A stretch of DNA of 64,000 nt from Caulobacteraceae bacterium PMMR1 (GCA_000733915.1 JPOM01000001.1:620001-684000); one strand, 5' to 3'. Positions 1 through 8,832 are shown, counted from the first letter of the stretch. Program-made: numbers and translations. Notes: generated by a model from the letters alone, not told the origin.

Positions 1-48
1 GAGGCGCTGAAGAGCGTGCGCCTGGTGCCCCGCAGGGTCGCCGCCTAG
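1..48 (+). CDS. C-terminal end of an unidentified protein (partial)
   Basis: Frame 1 is open from the left edge and reads EALKSVRLVPRRVAA before a TAG stop at 46-48. Only 15 residues are visible, so the product cannot be named. The gene converges on ogt, whose stop lies 7 bases further on. No terminator hairpin is visible between them. Confidence 0.45.
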   Translation, partial: EALKSVRLVPRRVAA

Positions 49-55
49 CCTAGCC

Positions 56-574
56 TCAGATCAACCGCGTCTGGGGCTGGAGGAAGGCCGCGCCCTCGTG
101 GCGGAGCAGCCAGGTCTTGTTGGGCAGGCCGCCGCCATAGCCGGTCAGCGCGCCATTGGCCCCGATGACGCGGTGGCAGGGCACGACGATAGCGATGGGA
201 TTGGCCCCGGTCGCCAGACCCACCGCGCGCCTGGCGTTCGGCTTGCCAAGGCGCGCGGCCAGAACGCCATAGCTCTCGGTCCGGCCGGGCGGGATGTCGC
301 GCAGGGCCGTCCAGACGGCCTTCTGGAACCCTGTGCCGGTCGCGTCGGTCGCGAGCGCCTCCAGCGCAGTCAGCTCGCCGTCGAAATAGGCGGTGAGGGC
401 CTCGCGCACCAGCTCGGGCGGCGGCCCCTCGCGGGTTTCAGCGTCGCCCAGCGCGCGGGCGAGATAGCGCTCGGTGAAGCCGTCGAAGAGCAGGGCCTTC
501 AGCCGGGCCGCCGGATCCGTCGCCAGGGTCAGGGCCCCGAGCGGCGAGGCGAAGCGGGCCAGCGTCAGGGTCAT
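56..574 (-). CDS. ogt: Methylated-DNA--protein-cysteine S-methyltransferase (Ogt/MGMT)
   Basis: A 172-residue suicide DNA-repair protein that transfers an alkyl group from O6-alkylguanine (or O4-alkylthymine) to its own cysteine. The active-site signature PCHRVIG is present with Cys133, preceded by the helix-turn-helix region that contains RRAVG and the asparagine hinge GANP. Length fits stand-alone Ogt rather than the longer Ada. The start codon overlaps the stop of an 11-residue leader ORF (ATGA), and that leader, not ogt, carries the strong ribosome-binding site. Translation of ogt is therefore probably coupled to the leader. Family call is secure; the exact start is less so. Confidence 0.93.
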   Translation of the reverse strand: MTLTLARFASPLGALTLATDPAARLKALLFDGFTERYLARALGDAETREGPPPELVREALTAYFDGELTALEALATDATGTGFQKAVWTALRDIPPGRTESYGVLAARLGKPNARRAVGLATGANPIAIVVPCHRVIGANGALTGYGGGLPNKTWLLRHEGAAFLQPQTRLI

Positions 575-606
575 GCGATCAGGGCGTAACGGGTCGGCGT
601 GTCCAT
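571..606 (-). CDS. Short leader ORF upstream of ogt (11 residues)
   Basis: ATG at 604-606 opens an ORF encoding MDTPTRYALIA that ends in a TGA overlapping the ogt ATG (ATGA, 571-574). A strong Shine-Dalgarno sequence, GGAGGGG at 616-622, lies 9 bases upstream of this ATG, whereas ogt itself has no comparable site. It could be a leader peptide coupling ogt translation. Alternatively it could be the true N-terminus of Ogt separated by an indel, since the peptide ends directly against the Ogt start. Confidence 0.4.
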   Translation of the reverse strand: MDTPTRYALIA

Positions 607-615
607 GATGTTGTT

Positions 616-622
616 CCCCTCC
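616..622 (-). promoter_or_regulatory. Ribosome binding site of the ogt leader ORF
   Basis: GGAGGGG on the minus strand, 9 bases before the leader ATG at 606. It decides that the leader ORF, rather than ogt directly, is where ribosomes load. Confidence 0.5.
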
Positions 623-752
623 AATGGAACGGGTGGAACCTTAGCTGCGCTCCTGTGGCCCCTTAGTGACGCGATTACGCCCCAACTTGGCCCGGCCTCA
701 CGTGGAACATACAAAGAACGCTGCTGGACCGCAAGGGCGACCCGCGGCGGCC

Positions 753-947
753 TCAGCCCAGCTTCTCCGGCGCGATCCGCGCCCGTCGGCTCGGCAGCTC
801 CGCCATCAGCCGCGCGCGCTCCTCCTCGGTGAAGGCCGTCCATCCCGCGATCTCGCGGAGCGTGCGAAAGCAGCCGAGGCACAGGCCGCTCTCTGCGTCC
901 ACCACGCAGACCTTGACGCAGGGGGTCGCGATGCTGGGGCTGGGCAT
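753..947 (-). CDS. DUF1289 family protein
   Basis: A 64-residue cysteine-rich protein. The N-terminal half has the DUF1289 pattern, with TPCVKVC, then [13 protein letters not shown] and a following GW, giving four cysteines in CxxxC...CxxC arrangement that suggest a small metal- or Fe-S-binding site. The C-terminal part is a charged helix. It starts 4 bases after the stop of the thioesterase gene and is surely cotranscribed with it. DUF1289 proteins are widespread in proteobacteria and have no assigned biochemical role, so none is given. Confidence 0.85.
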   Translation of the reverse strand: MPSPSIATPCVKVCVVDAESGLCLGCFRTLREIAGWTAFTEEERARLMAELPSRRARIAPEKLG

Positions 948-951
948 GGGC

Positions 952-1410
952 TCAGCGCGCCTCCTCGGGAAGGGCGTAGGCGACCGTCGCCTGGGCCGCA
1001 GGGCGCTCGGGCCCGCTTTCGGTCCAAAGACGCACGTCGGCGGTGGCGATGCGCCGCCCGAGCCGCAGCAGCCGAGCCTCGGCCACGATCGGCGCCGGCC
1101 GCGCCGGCTTCAGGAAGTGCATGGTCAGCGAGGTCGTGACCGCCATCGCCACCTCCCCCACATGCGCTAGGACCAAGGCGTAGGTCGCCGCATCCGCCAG
1201 CCCCATGAGCGTGGGGCCGGAAACGACCCCGCCGGGGCGCAGCAGCCGGTCGGAGAACGGCTGGACGAGGCGCACGCGACCGGGCTCGGCCTCCGTCACC
1301 TCGCCGCGGGCGCCAGGCTCGGCGAGCGGAAAGGCGCGCGTCAGGAAGGCGTTCAGCTGCGCCACGTCCAGGCGCAGACGGTCGGACGAGGGCGGAGGGG
1401 GCGCGCTCAT
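952..1410 (-). CDS. PaaI-family hotdog-fold thioesterase
   Basis: A 152-residue single hotdog domain. The central region reads [18 protein letters not shown], the usual PaaI/YbgC-like helix that carries the catalytic acidic residue, followed by a beta-strand series ending in [17 protein letters not shown]. Family members hydrolyse acyl-CoA thioesters, often aryl-CoA. No aromatic pathway lies beside it, so the substrate is unknown. First gene of a two-gene unit with the DUF1289 gene. Confidence 0.85.
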   Translation of the reverse strand: MSAPPPPSSDRLRLDVAQLNAFLTRAFPLAEPGARGEVTEAEPGRVRLVQPFSDRLLRPGGVVSGPTLMGLADAATYALVLAHVGEVAMAVTTSLTMHFLKPARPAPIVAEARLLRLGRRIATADVRLWTESGPERPAAQATVAYALPEEAR

Positions 1411-1470
1411 GTGGCTGGAGCGCTTAGCAGGGTCGGGGCCCGGCCGCGAGCGGGCCGCGCCCGCTTAAGC

Positions 1471-2076
1471 TCAGTTCTGCTGGCCGCTCGCGGCCGAGGC
1501 GCTGGGCCCCAGCCCTACGGCGGCGGCGGCCTTGCCCGCCGCGTCCATCACCGCGTGGGCGGCGTTGGCGGCGATCTGCTGGGTCACGCCCTGCGCGCCC
1601 TTGTAGACGAAGCCGTAGGTGGGATAGACCGTGCCGCCGAGGTCGCGCGACGGGTTGTTCCAGACCTTCACCTGGCTCCAGTCGCCGTTGGGCGACACGT
1701 CCACGATGGTGACGTCCTTCTCGACCTTGCCCCGGCTTCCCTCGATCAGGGACCAGTTCGCGTGGGTCACTTGGATAATGCGGTCGGTCAGCACCTGGCT
1801 GACCACGGCGACGTGGCCGCGGGTCATGGGGCCGTAGGGCTTGAAGACCAGCACCGCGCCCGCCTCCGGGGTGTAGCCGCGGGCGTACTTGCCGACAGCC
1901 TTCTCCCACCAGGTCCAGGCGTCGCCGAAAATCTGGATGCCGGAGAAGACGCGCGCGAACTGGGCGCACTGCCAGCCGCTGCTCTTGGACGCGACCGGGG
2001 TCTCAGCCTGAGCCTGGGGCGCCGCCGCCGTCAGCACGAGGACTGCAAACAGGGGCGCCGAGAGGCGTTTCAGCAT
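1471..2076 (-). CDS. Secreted CHAP-domain protein (putative cell-wall amidase/endopeptidase)
   Basis: A 201-residue protein with a clear signal peptide (MLKRL, hydrophobic core, AQA cleavage near residue 24). The mature part is a CHAP domain: catalytic Cys37 in WQCAQFAR, His88 in TRGHVAVV and an Asn107 in VTHANW, the expected Cys-His-Asn order. CHAP enzymes cut peptidoglycan peptides or act as amidases. The C-terminal 45 residues are low-complexity Ala/Gly-rich. It is flanked by unrelated genes and appears monocistronic. The fold call is good; the bond cleaved is not known. Confidence 0.85.
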   Translation of the reverse strand: MLKRLSAPLFAVLVLTAAAPQAQAETPVASKSSGWQCAQFARVFSGIQIFGDAWTWWEKAVGKYARGYTPEAGAVLVFKPYGPMTRGHVAVVSQVLTDRIIQVTHANWSLIEGSRGKVEKDVTIVDVSPNGDWSQVKVWNNPSRDLGGTVYPTYGFVYKGAQGVTQQIAANAAHAVMDAAGKAAAAVGLGPSASAASGQQN

Positions 2077-2112
2077 GCGGCCATTCCCTCGCGTTCACCG
2101 ACGAGCGTCAGG

Positions 2113-3264
2113 CTAATTGTGGCGCGGCTGTGTGAACAGTCCGTAATCACGCCCGTGTTGCGCGATGTTTCGCCGCGTGAACGATAGGCGAACGCCCTTG
2201 AGCCGCCTCAGGAAATCGCGCGCGGGCCGCTCGATCAGGTGGTGCGCGGCCATGGCTGCGGGCAGCACGCCGCCGGTGAGCAGCAGCCAGACCGGCCAGG
2301 GCAGGGGCCCGCGCGCCAGGCCGAACAGGGGCGCGATCCCGTGGCTGAAGACGATCTCCCAGGGTGCGGACACCATGTAGACCGCAAACGAGACCTCGCC
2401 GAGGTAAAGACCCAGCGGCGCGGCCAGCCAGCCGGCGCGGGCCTTGGGCAGGGCGGCGAGGCCCAGGATCAGACCGCCAAAGGCAAGGGTGACGCTCCAC
2501 TCCGGCGCGGCCAAGGCGATCAGGCCGGCGAGGAGGGCGAGGCTGCCCAGGCAGAGGGCAAGGGGACGCCGCGCCAGCCCTGCGCGCCACGCCAGATAGA
2601 CGGCGGCGCCGTAGCCGAACGCTGGCAAGACGCGCAGCGCGCCCCAGCGGAAGGTCGCCGTCGTCAAGAGCTCGCCCGTCCAGGCCTGATAGGCGAGGTA
2701 GGCGGCCACGAGCAGCGTCGCTGCGCCGATCAGCGCCGCGCGCGGGCGAAAGCGCAGCGCCCAGGCCAGGGAGGCGAACGCCGGGAAGAGCAGGTAGGCG
2801 AACCACTCCGCCGAGATCGACCAGGCGGGATGGTTCCAGCCCGCGACGGGGGCGAGACCCCAGGCGTTGGTCAGGGTCAGCTGCGCCGGCAGGGCGGCCA
2901 GGGCGTTCAGGTTCGGGTCGACCGCGATCCCCTTCAGGGCCGCCACGCCGCCCAGGACCGCCAGCCCGCCCAGGATCGCCAGGTGCAGGGGATAGATGCG
3001 CGCCAGCCGCGCCCAGAGGAAGCCGCCGTAGCTGAACCGCTTCTGCCCGAACGCCTCCAGATAGACGTGGCTCAGGATGAAGCCGGACAGGACGAAGAAC
3101 AGCTCGACCCCGAGATAGCCCTTGTCGATGGCGGCGATCGCCGGGGCGCCGGCGAGGCGAGGCCAGTAGCTAAACGCCACGACCCACAGGGCCGCGGCGA
3201 AGCGCAGCGTGGTCAGAGGCTTCAGCGCGACGGGGCGCAGGGCGGCGGGGTCAGGGCGGGACAT
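2113..3264 (-). CDS. Acyltransferase-3 (OafA/YrhL-type) membrane protein lacking the conserved TM1 His
   Basis: A 383-residue integral membrane protein with about ten hydrophobic helices. The N-terminus has the family opening (LTTLRFAAALWVV), then GYLGVELFFVLSGFILS and FLWARLARIYPLH, all typical of acyltransferase-3 proteins that move acyl groups onto surface glycans. The family's first-helix R-x10-H motif, needed for catalysis in studied O-acetyltransferases, is here R21 followed at the His position by Ser32 (AFSYW). No glycan genes are nearby. I chose the ATG at 3264; an in-frame start 18 bases upstream is possible. Confidence 0.85.
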   Translation of the reverse strand: MSRPDPAALRPVALKPLTTLRFAAALWVVAFSYWPRLAGAPAIAAIDKGYLGVELFFVLSGFILSHVYLEAFGQKRFSYGGFLWARLARIYPLHLAILGGLAVLGGVAALKGIAVDPNLNALAALPAQLTLTNAWGLAPVAGWNHPAWSISAEWFAYLLFPAFASLAWALRFRPRAALIGAATLLVAAYLAYQAWTGELLTTATFRWGALRVLPAFGYGAAVYLAWRAGLARRPLALCLGSLALLAGLIALAAPEWSVTLAFGGLILGLAALPKARAGWLAAPLGLYLGEVSFAVYMVSAPWEIVFSHGIAPLFGLARGPLPWPVWLLLTGGVLPAAMAAHHLIERPARDFLRRLKGVRLSFTRRNIAQHGRDYGLFTQPRHN

Positions 3265-3325
3265 GGCCTTGCCGGGCTGCAAGCCTCGTGCCGCCTGCCG
3301 CCCGGCTGTTCAGCTCACGTCCGGC

Positions 3326-3730
3326 TCAGCGGCCCGGCTGGAAGCTCAGCGCCACCCCGTTCATGCAATAGCGCAGCCCGGTCGGCGGCGGGCCGTCAGG
3401 GAATACGTGGCCAAGGTGGCCGCCGCAGTGGGCGCAGTGCACCTCCGTGCGGGTCATGAACAGCGAGCGATCCGTCTCGGTGCCGACCGCCCGGTCGTTG
3501 ATCGGCCGGGTGAACGAGGGCCAGCCCGTGCCGCTCTCGAACTTGTCCTTCGACGAGTAGAGCGGCCAGTTGCAGGCGGCGCAGTGGAACACGCCCAGGC
3601 GATGCTCCTTCAGGAGCGGGCTCGTGCCCGGCGGCTCCGTACCCTGGCGGCGCAGGACCTCATAGGCGGCCGGGCTGAGGCGCTTCCTCCACTCCGCGTC
3701 GCTCATCTCCACCGCATAGTGCTGGGCCAT
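3326..3730 (-). CDS. msrB: Peptide-methionine (R)-S-oxide reductase MsrB
   Basis: A 134-residue enzyme that reduces the R-epimer of methionine sulfoxide in proteins. Visible are the zinc-binding CxxC pairs (CAAC and CAHC), the substrate loop GTGWPSF, the HLGHVFPDGP motif and the catalytic cysteine in RYCMNGVAL. Most homologues have Asn-Ser after the catalytic Cys region; Asn-Gly here is a mild variation. The start at 3730 is preferred over the GTG eight codons upstream because AAGGAG stands 6 bases before it. Single gene. Confidence 0.95.
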   Translation of the reverse strand: MAQHYAVEMSDAEWRKRLSPAAYEVLRRQGTEPPGTSPLLKEHRLGVFHCAACNWPLYSSKDKFESGTGWPSFTRPINDRAVGTETDRSLFMTRTEVHCAHCGGHLGHVFPDGPPPTGLRYCMNGVALSFQPGR

Positions 3731-3842
3731 CGGCTGCTCCTTCCCGTCGACCACAGAGACTTAGGCGCGCACGGGGGCGCGCGCCATGTCGCTGATCGAG
3801 GTTCGGAGGCAGGTTCGGCGCGGACCTGCGAAAGGTTTCAGC

Positions 3843-4268
3843 TCAGCCGAAGGTTTCCGTGGTGGTCACGACGTCTTCGCGCTGTTCGCGCAGCGGACGC
3901 ACGATTCGCCGGCGGCGGCGGATCACAGGGTCGGGGTCGTAGTCGTAAGGGTCGTCCTCGGCGCACCGCGCCGCCCGGCTCGCCGCAACGTAGTCCGCCG
4001 CGATCGCGATCCACCCGGCGATGAACAGGAAGCCGCCGGCCAGGGCCAGCATCATGCGCCGCCCGCCTCCAAAGCCCGCGCCCGCGCTGGCGAAGCCGCT
4101 GGCGTAGAAGGGCTGGCTGCCGTCGTCGATGTAGGTGGCGACCGGCGCGCTGGCGTAGCCGTCGTCCCACATGGCGCTGAAGCCGTGGTTCATATAGGCG
4201 GCCCACAGAAACAGGATCACGCCCAGAAGGACAAGCATCCGTCCCGAGCCGCTCAAACTCCCAGCCAT
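3843..4268 (-). CDS. Hypothetical protein with two membrane segments
   Basis: A 141-residue protein. It has one hydrophobic segment near residues 12-26 (LVLLGVILFLWAAYM), a Gly/Ala/Ser/Tyr-rich middle, a second segment near 73-91 (MMLALAGGFLFIAGWIAIAA), and a charged Arg/Asp-rich tail. GGAGG lies 6 bases upstream of the ATG, supporting a real gene. I do not recognise the family; it looks like a lineage-specific small inner-membrane protein. Confidence 0.65.
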   Translation of the reverse strand: MAGSLSGSGRMLVLLGVILFLWAAYMNHGFSAMWDDGYASAPVATYIDDGSQPFYASGFASAGAGFGGGRRMMLALAGGFLFIAGWIAIAADYVAASRAARCAEDDPYDYDPDPVIRRRRRIVRPLREQREDVVTTTETFG

Positions 4269-4371
4269 GGCGAAGCCTCCTGATCGCCTCGCCTAACGCA
4301 CGACAGCGCGGCAGGATGCTTTGCTCGAGCAGCGACCTCGACAGGGAGCCGAGCGCATCGGCGCGGCCGGC

Positions 4372-4824
4372 TTAGGCGTAGACGACGGACAGGGTCTCGG
4401 CCACGCAAGCGGGGCGGTCTTCGCCCTCGATCTCGATCGTGCACTCGTTGACCATCTGCAGCCCGCCCGACTTCGCGTCTGCGGCCAGGAGCTTTTGGCG
4501 CAGGCGCACCCGCTTGCCCACGCGAACCATGCCGGTGAAGCGCACCCTGTTGGAGCCATAGTTCACGCCCCGCGACACGCCCTCCAGCCGTAGGATCTGT
4601 GCGCTGAGGTAGGGGATGAGGCTCAGGGTCAGATAGCCGTGGGCGATGGGGCCGCCAATCTCGCGCGTGGCGCGCTCCACGTCGACATGGATCCACTGGT
4701 GGTCGCCGGTGGCTTCGGCGAACTGGTTCACCCGCTCCTGGGTGATCTGGAGCCAGTCGGAAACGCCGATCTCCTGGCCGACCAGGCCCGCGACGTCGTT
4801 GAGGTGGACGGTCCTCGCCGCCAT
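4372..4824 (-). CDS. MaoC-like (R)-specific enoyl-CoA hydratase
   Basis: A 150-residue hotdog-fold protein starting MAARTVHLND. The hydratase motif is intact: FAEATGDHQWIHVD supplies the catalytic Asp and His, and GPIAHGYLTLSLIPYL follows at the usual spacing. Such single-domain proteins hydrate trans-2-enoyl-CoA to (R)-3-hydroxyacyl-CoA. It lies downstream of ispH with 124 bases between and probably has its own promoter. The start at 4824 is chosen because the 20 residues upstream in frame are low-quality Arg/Pro-rich sequence. Confidence 0.88.
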   Translation of the reverse strand: MAARTVHLNDVAGLVGQEIGVSDWLQITQERVNQFAEATGDHQWIHVDVERATREIGGPIAHGYLTLSLIPYLSAQILRLEGVSRGVNYGSNRVRFTGMVRVGKRVRLRQKLLAADAKSGGLQMVNECTIEIEGEDRPACVAETLSVVYA

Positions 4825-4948
4825 GGGCCTGCTCCGCCGTTGGGTTATTGGACGCATCCTGGCGGTGCGCCGCGGGTTCGGCAAGCGGTTCGGCCTCGCC
4901 GGCCGAGCCTGCCGGATGAGTCTGCCGGACCAGTCTGGCGGCCAGGGC

Positions 4949-5899
4949 TCAGGCGACCGCGCGGGGCAGCTTGAAGGTGACCGTCTCGCGCGCCGTGGCG
5001 GTTTCGGCGATCTGCACTTCGAAGCGGGCGCGCAGCCAGTCCAGCACGCCCTCGACCAGCACCTCAGGCGCCGAGGCGCCGGCGGTCAGGCCTAAGCAGC
5101 GCACCTGGTCGAACCAGGCCGGGTCGATGTCGCGGGCGTCGTCGATCAGCCGGGCGTCGCGGGCCCCTGAGCGGCGGGCGACCTCCACCAGACGGAGCGA
5201 GTTCGACGAGGTCTGGGAGCCGACCACCAGCACAAGATCGCAGTTCTCGGCGATGGCCTTCACCGCCTCCTGGCGGTTGGTCGTCGCATAGCAGATGTCG
5301 CGTCCGTGTGGCCCCTTGATGCCGGGAAAGCGCGCCTTCAGCGCCGCCACGACCTCGGCGGTGTCGTCCAGCGACAGGGTCGTCTGGGTCACGAAGGCGA
5401 GGTTGTCGGGGTCCTGCGGCCTCAGCGCCGCCACGTCCTCGGCGGTCTCGATGAGGGTGATGGCGCCCGGCGGCAGCTGGCCGAGCGTGCCCACCACCTC
5501 GGGGTGGCCGGCGTGACCGATCAGCACGATGTCGCGCCCCGCCGCGTGATGGCGCTCCGCGTCCAGGTGCACCTTGGAGACCAGCGGGCAGGTCGCGTCC
5601 AGGAAGAACATCCGCCGCGCCTCGGCCTCGGCAGTGACGGCGCGCGGCACGCCGTGGGCGGAGAACACGACCGGCCGGTCCGGCGGGCAGTCGTCGATCT
5701 CCTCCACGAACACCGCCCCGAGCCGGCGCAGGTGCTCCACCACGTGGACGTTGTGCACGATCTCGTGGCGGACATAGACCGGCGCGCCGTAGCGCTCGAT
5801 GGCCCGCTCCACGATCTGGATCGCCCGGTCCACGCCGGCGCAGAACCCCCGCGGTTCAGCCAGCTTCACGGTCAGGGCAGGGCGGAGGGCGGCGTCCAT
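4949..5899 (-). CDS. ispH: 4-hydroxy-3-methylbut-2-enyl diphosphate reductase
   Basis: A 316-residue last enzyme of the DXP isoprenoid pathway, making IPP and DMAPP from HMBPP with a 4Fe-4S cluster. The three cluster cysteines are visible as Cys20 (PRGFCAGV), Cys104 (DATCPLV) and Cys203 ([10 protein letters not shown]). The HMBPP-binding histidines occur in RHEIVHN, SAHGV and GHAGHPEV. The ATG at 5899 gives the normal N-terminus. It is divergent from the gene at 6062. Other enzymes of the same pathway, dxs and ispA, lie at 42.6-45.4 kb in this window. Confidence 0.96.
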   Translation of the reverse strand: MDAALRPALTVKLAEPRGFCAGVDRAIQIVERAIERYGAPVYVRHEIVHNVHVVEHLRRLGAVFVEEIDDCPPDRPVVFSAHGVPRAVTAEAEARRMFFLDATCPLVSKVHLDAERHHAAGRDIVLIGHAGHPEVVGTLGQLPPGAITLIETAEDVAALRPQDPDNLAFVTQTTLSLDDTAEVVAALKARFPGIKGPHGRDICYATTNRQEAVKAIAENCDLVLVVGSQTSSNSLRLVEVARRSGARDARLIDDARDIDPAWFDQVRCLGLTAGASAPEVLVEGVLDWLRARFEVQIAETATARETVTFKLPRAVA

Positions 5900-6061
5900 G
5901 TCGCCGGACAACCTAGGGCCTGCGAGCCGCAAGCGCCAGCGCGCCGCGGGGCGGGCGATTGGGCGCGTTGCCGGGCGCGGAGCTTGCGGATAGAAGAGAT
6001 AGCTCTCGGCGCAGGTCCGCATCCCGGCGGCGCCCTCGTCCCCCTTCCGCGGATTCCTGCC

Positions 6062-6784
6062 ATGCGGCCCACCCTTGTCGCCCTCTTCGCCGGCCTGGCG
6101 CTGGCCGGGACGCCCGTCCTGACTGTCACCCTCGCCGCCCAGGCGCAGTCGCGCTCCGAGCGCGAGGACGACGCCCGCCGCCGCGCCGAAAGCGAGCAGG
6201 AGGCGAAGAAGAAGCAGAAGGAGAAGGAGTGGAACACCACGCCGGCGCCTCTGCCGTCGGTGAAGAACGCGGGCCCCTGCCCGTATGTGAAGGTGCTCTA
6301 CGACGCGGCGCGCTATGTGGAGTTAAAGGACCAGCAGGAGACGGCCAACGCGGTCGGCTATACCGGCGAGATCACCGGCTTGAGGGCCAGCTGCAGCTAC
6401 AAGGGCGCAGAGCCGATCAAGCTGCAGGTCGCCGCGCAGTTCGCGCTCGGAAAGGGGCCCCAGGCGCAGGGCGACACCAAGGTCTACCGGTATTGGGTGG
6501 CGGTCACTGCCCGCAATCAGTTCGTGCTCGCCAAGCAGGACTTCGACCTGAAGGTCAAGTTCCCCAAGGATCAAGACCGGGTCGTGGTGGTCGACACCTT
6601 GCGCGACATCGTGATCCCACGCTCGAAAGCGACCGTGTCGGGCAGCAATTTCGAGGTGCTGATCGGCTTCGACGTCACGCCCGAGATGGCGGAGTTCAAC
6701 CGCCTGGGTAAGCGCTTCCGCGTCAACGCCGCGCCTCAGACCACCCAGACCGCGTCCGCCGGCGGAGCGTCCCAGCAGCAATGA
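6062..6784 (+). CDS. Conserved hypothetical exported protein
   Basis: A 240-residue protein. The N-terminus ([20 protein letters not shown]) is a signal peptide, followed by a highly charged stretch rich in Arg, Glu and Lys up to about residue 60. Then comes a compact domain with two cysteines (GPCPYVKV and ASCSYKG) of mostly beta character. It ends with a Gln-rich tail. The stop overlaps the argS start (ATGA), so the two are translationally coupled, an arrangement I recall from other Caulobacterales. Function unknown. Confidence 0.8.
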   Translation: MRPTLVALFAGLALAGTPVLTVTLAAQAQSRSEREDDARRRAESEQEAKKKQKEKEWNTTPAPLPSVKNAGPCPYVKVLYDAARYVELKDQQETANAVGYTGEITGLRASCSYKGAEPIKLQVAAQFALGKGPQAQGDTKVYRYWVAVTARNQFVLAKQDFDLKVKFPKDQDRVVVVDTLRDIVIPRSKATVSGSNFEVLIGFDVTPEMAEFNRLGKRFRVNAAPQTTQTASAGGASQQQ

Positions 6785-8502
6785 GCGACATCAGGGCGCG
6801 GCTCGGCTCCGCCGTCTCCGCCGCCTTCGAGGCCGAAGGCCTGGACCCATCGCTGGGGCGCGTGAGCGCGTCGGACCGGCCGGACCTGGCGGATTTCCAG
6901 TGCAACGGTGCGCTTGCGGCCGCGAAGGCGGCCCGCGGCAACCCGCGCGAGATCGCCTCGCGCCTTGTCGCGCGCCTGCAGGGCCTGCCCGAGCTCGAAG
7001 CGGTCGAGAGCGCCGGTCCCGGCTTCGTGAACCTGAAGGTCGCGCTGGGGCTCCTCTCCGAGCGGGCGGCGGAAGTCGCCGCCTCCGACCTCGCCGGAGC
7101 GTCGCGGGTGGCGGCGCCCCGGCGGGTGCTGGTCGACTACGGCGGGCCCAACGTCGCCAAGCCCATGCACGTGGGCCACCTGCGCGCCGCCATCATCGGC
7201 GAGTCGATCAAGCGCCTTTTCCGCTTCCGGGGCGACGAGGTGCTGGGCGACGCCCACTTTGGCGACTGGGGCTTCCAGATGGGGCTCCTGATCACCGCGG
7301 TGCTGGACGAGGGTCTGGACCCCGCGCGCCTGACCCTCGAGGACTTGGAGCGGCTCTATCCGGCCGCCGCCGCCCAGGCCAAGGCCGACCCGGCCTTCCG
7401 CGACCGTGCCCGCAAGGCCACAGCGGAGCTTCAGGGCGGCCGCGCCGATTATCGCGCGCTCTGGAGCCGCTTCGTGGAGGTCAGCCGCTCCGCCCTGAAG
7501 CGCGAGTTCCATGCGCTCGGCGTGGACTTCGACCTCTGGAAGGGCGAGAGCGACGCCGATCCGCTGATCCCCGCCATGGTGGAGGACCTTCGCGCCAAGG
7601 GCCTTCTCGAGCACGACCAGGGGGCGGAGATCGTGCGCGTCGCGCGGGAGGGCGACAAGCGCGAGCTGCCGCCCCTGCTCGTGGTCTCCTCCGAAGGGTC
7701 GGCCATGTACGGCACCACCGACCTTGCGACCATCGTGGACCGGCGGAAAAGCTTCGACCCCGACCTGATCCTCTACGTCGTCGACCAGCGCCAGGCCGAC
7801 CACTTCGAGCAGGTGTTCCGCGCCGCGGCTCTGGCCGGCTATGCGCGGGAGGGCGAGCTGGAGCACATCGGCTTCGGCACGATGAACGGAGCGGACGGCA
7901 AGCCTTTCAAGACCCGCGAAGGGGGCGTCCTGAAGCTGCACGACCTGATCGCCATGGTGACCGACAAGGCGCGGGCGCGCCTGCGCGAGGCGGACCTCGG
8001 CGCGGAGCTGTCGCCCGAGGCGTTCGAGGCTACCGCGCACAAGGTGGCGGTGGCGGCCCTGAAGTTCGCCGACCTCTCCAATTTCCGAGGCACGTCCTAC
8101 GTGTTCGACCTCGACCGGTTCACGAGCTTCGAGGGCAAGACCGGGCCCTACCTCCTCTACCAGACCGTCCGGGTGAAGAGCCTGCTGCGCAAGGCGGCCG
8201 AGCAGGGCGCCGAGGCCGGGCCGATCGCTGTGGCCGAGCCTGCCGAGCGCGAGCTTGCGCTCCGGCTGGACGCCTTCGACGTCGCCGTCTGCGAGGCCTA
8301 CGATCGCCGCGCGCCGCACGCGATCGCCGAGCACGCCTACCAGCTCGCCCAGGCGTTCTCCAGGTTCTACGCCGCCTGCCCGATCCTGGCCGTCGACCTG
8401 CCCGGACAGCGCGCATCGCGCCTGGCGCTGGCCCAGGCGGTTCTGAAGCAGCTCGAGCTTTCGCTGCACATCTTGGGCCTCGAGGCGCCCGAGCGCATGT
8501 GA
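6781..8502 (+). CDS. argS: Arginyl-tRNA synthetase
   Basis: A 573-residue class I synthetase charging tRNA-Arg with arginine. The N-terminal Add-1 domain precedes the ATP-binding HIGH motif, seen as HVGHLR at residues 130-135 after [11 protein letters not shown]. The family-typical [13 protein letters not shown] and the DALR anticodon-binding domain ([15 protein letters not shown] onward) follow. Length matches the usual 560-590. A classical KMSK is not expected in most ArgRS. It overlaps the upstream gene by 4 bases and is followed by the oppositely oriented tmRNA gene. Confidence 0.98.
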   Translation: MSDIRARLGSAVSAAFEAEGLDPSLGRVSASDRPDLADFQCNGALAAAKAARGNPREIASRLVARLQGLPELEAVESAGPGFVNLKVALGLLSERAAEVAASDLAGASRVAAPRRVLVDYGGPNVAKPMHVGHLRAAIIGESIKRLFRFRGDEVLGDAHFGDWGFQMGLLITAVLDEGLDPARLTLEDLERLYPAAAAQAKADPAFRDRARKATAELQGGRADYRALWSRFVEVSRSALKREFHALGVDFDLWKGESDADPLIPAMVEDLRAKGLLEHDQGAEIVRVAREGDKRELPPLLVVSSEGSAMYGTTDLATIVDRRKSFDPDLILYVVDQRQADHFEQVFRAAALAGYAREGELEHIGFGTMNGADGKPFKTREGGVLKLHDLIAMVTDKARARLREADLGAELSPEAFEATAHKVAVAALKFADLSNFRGTSYVFDLDRFTSFEGKTGPYLLYQTVRVKSLLRKAAEQGAEAGPIAVAEPAERELALRLDAFDVAVCEAYDRRAPHAIAEHAYQLAQAFSRFYAACPILAVDLPGQRASRLALAQAVLKQLELSLHILGLEAPERM

Positions 8503-8519
8503 GCAGCATCCTTAGGGGA

Positions 8520-8820
8520 AGGGTGGGGGATTCTGTTGCCAGGCTCCCCCGGGCCCCGCCTGGAGCGGCTAAGCCCCAGGACTTTGGGTCGGAGTTACTC
8601 GGACCGCATTACGCGGCCAGAGCGTACTCCTGAGCATAGTTGTCGTTCGCAACTATAAAACGGGCCGATCGCGGGGGCCCATTCCGGGAGAAAGCCACGC
8701 CTTTACACGTCTGTCGATGCTAGTCGGCCCCGCAAGGGTTGGTGGAGCCGCCGGGATTCGCACCCGGGTCCAGTCCGCTTATTCCGCGCGCGTTTATCTC
8801 CATAGTCCGGCGAACCGGAC
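8520..8820 (-). ncRNA. ssrA: Transfer-messenger RNA, circularly permuted two-piece form
   Basis: The minus strand carries the acceptor piece first. A hairpin GUCCGG-UUCG-CCGGAC starts at 8820, then a T-arm with GGUGCGAAUCCC and an acceptor strand CGGCUCC, ending ACCA at 8743-8740. After only 8 bases the coding piece begins GGGGCCG at 8731, which pairs with CGGCUCC over seven pairs (one G-U). The tag frame lies at 8650-8609. Near the 3' end, CCAGGC (8563-8558) pairs with GCCUGG (8544-8539), and GGGGGA (8550-8545) with UCCCCC (8530-8525), forming an H-type pseudoknot. The permuted order is the known alphaproteobacterial arrangement. Exact ends are inferred. Confidence 0.95.
8609..8650 (-). other. 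ssrA: tmRNA proteolysis-tag reading frame
   Basis: Resume codon GCG at 8650-8648 opens a 13-codon frame, ANDNYAQEYALAA, closed by TAA. With the alanine carried by the tRNA-like end, the tag is AANDNYAQEYALAA. It has the alphaproteobacterial length and the hydrophobic-AA C-terminus recognised by ClpXP. From memory, C. crescentus has AANDNFAEEFAVAA, so both aromatics and the penultimate region differ conservatively. Confidence 0.93.
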
Positions 8821-8826
8821 GATCGG

Positions 8827-8832
8827 AATATA
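8827..8832 (-). promoter_or_regulatory. Predicted -10 element of the tmRNA gene
   Basis: TATATT on the minus strand, placed 7 bases before the G at 8820 where the acceptor-piece hairpin begins. A poor -35 (TTCCCT) is 17 bases upstream. The exact spacing to the start of a structured RNA makes this believable. Confidence 0.5.

Noticed and set aside
2239-3459. 406-residue plus-strand ORF across the acyltransferase gene
   Set aside because: It is an antisense shadow in GC-rich DNA: Arg/Gly/Gln-rich, no recognisable motif, and opposite to a well-supported membrane protein.
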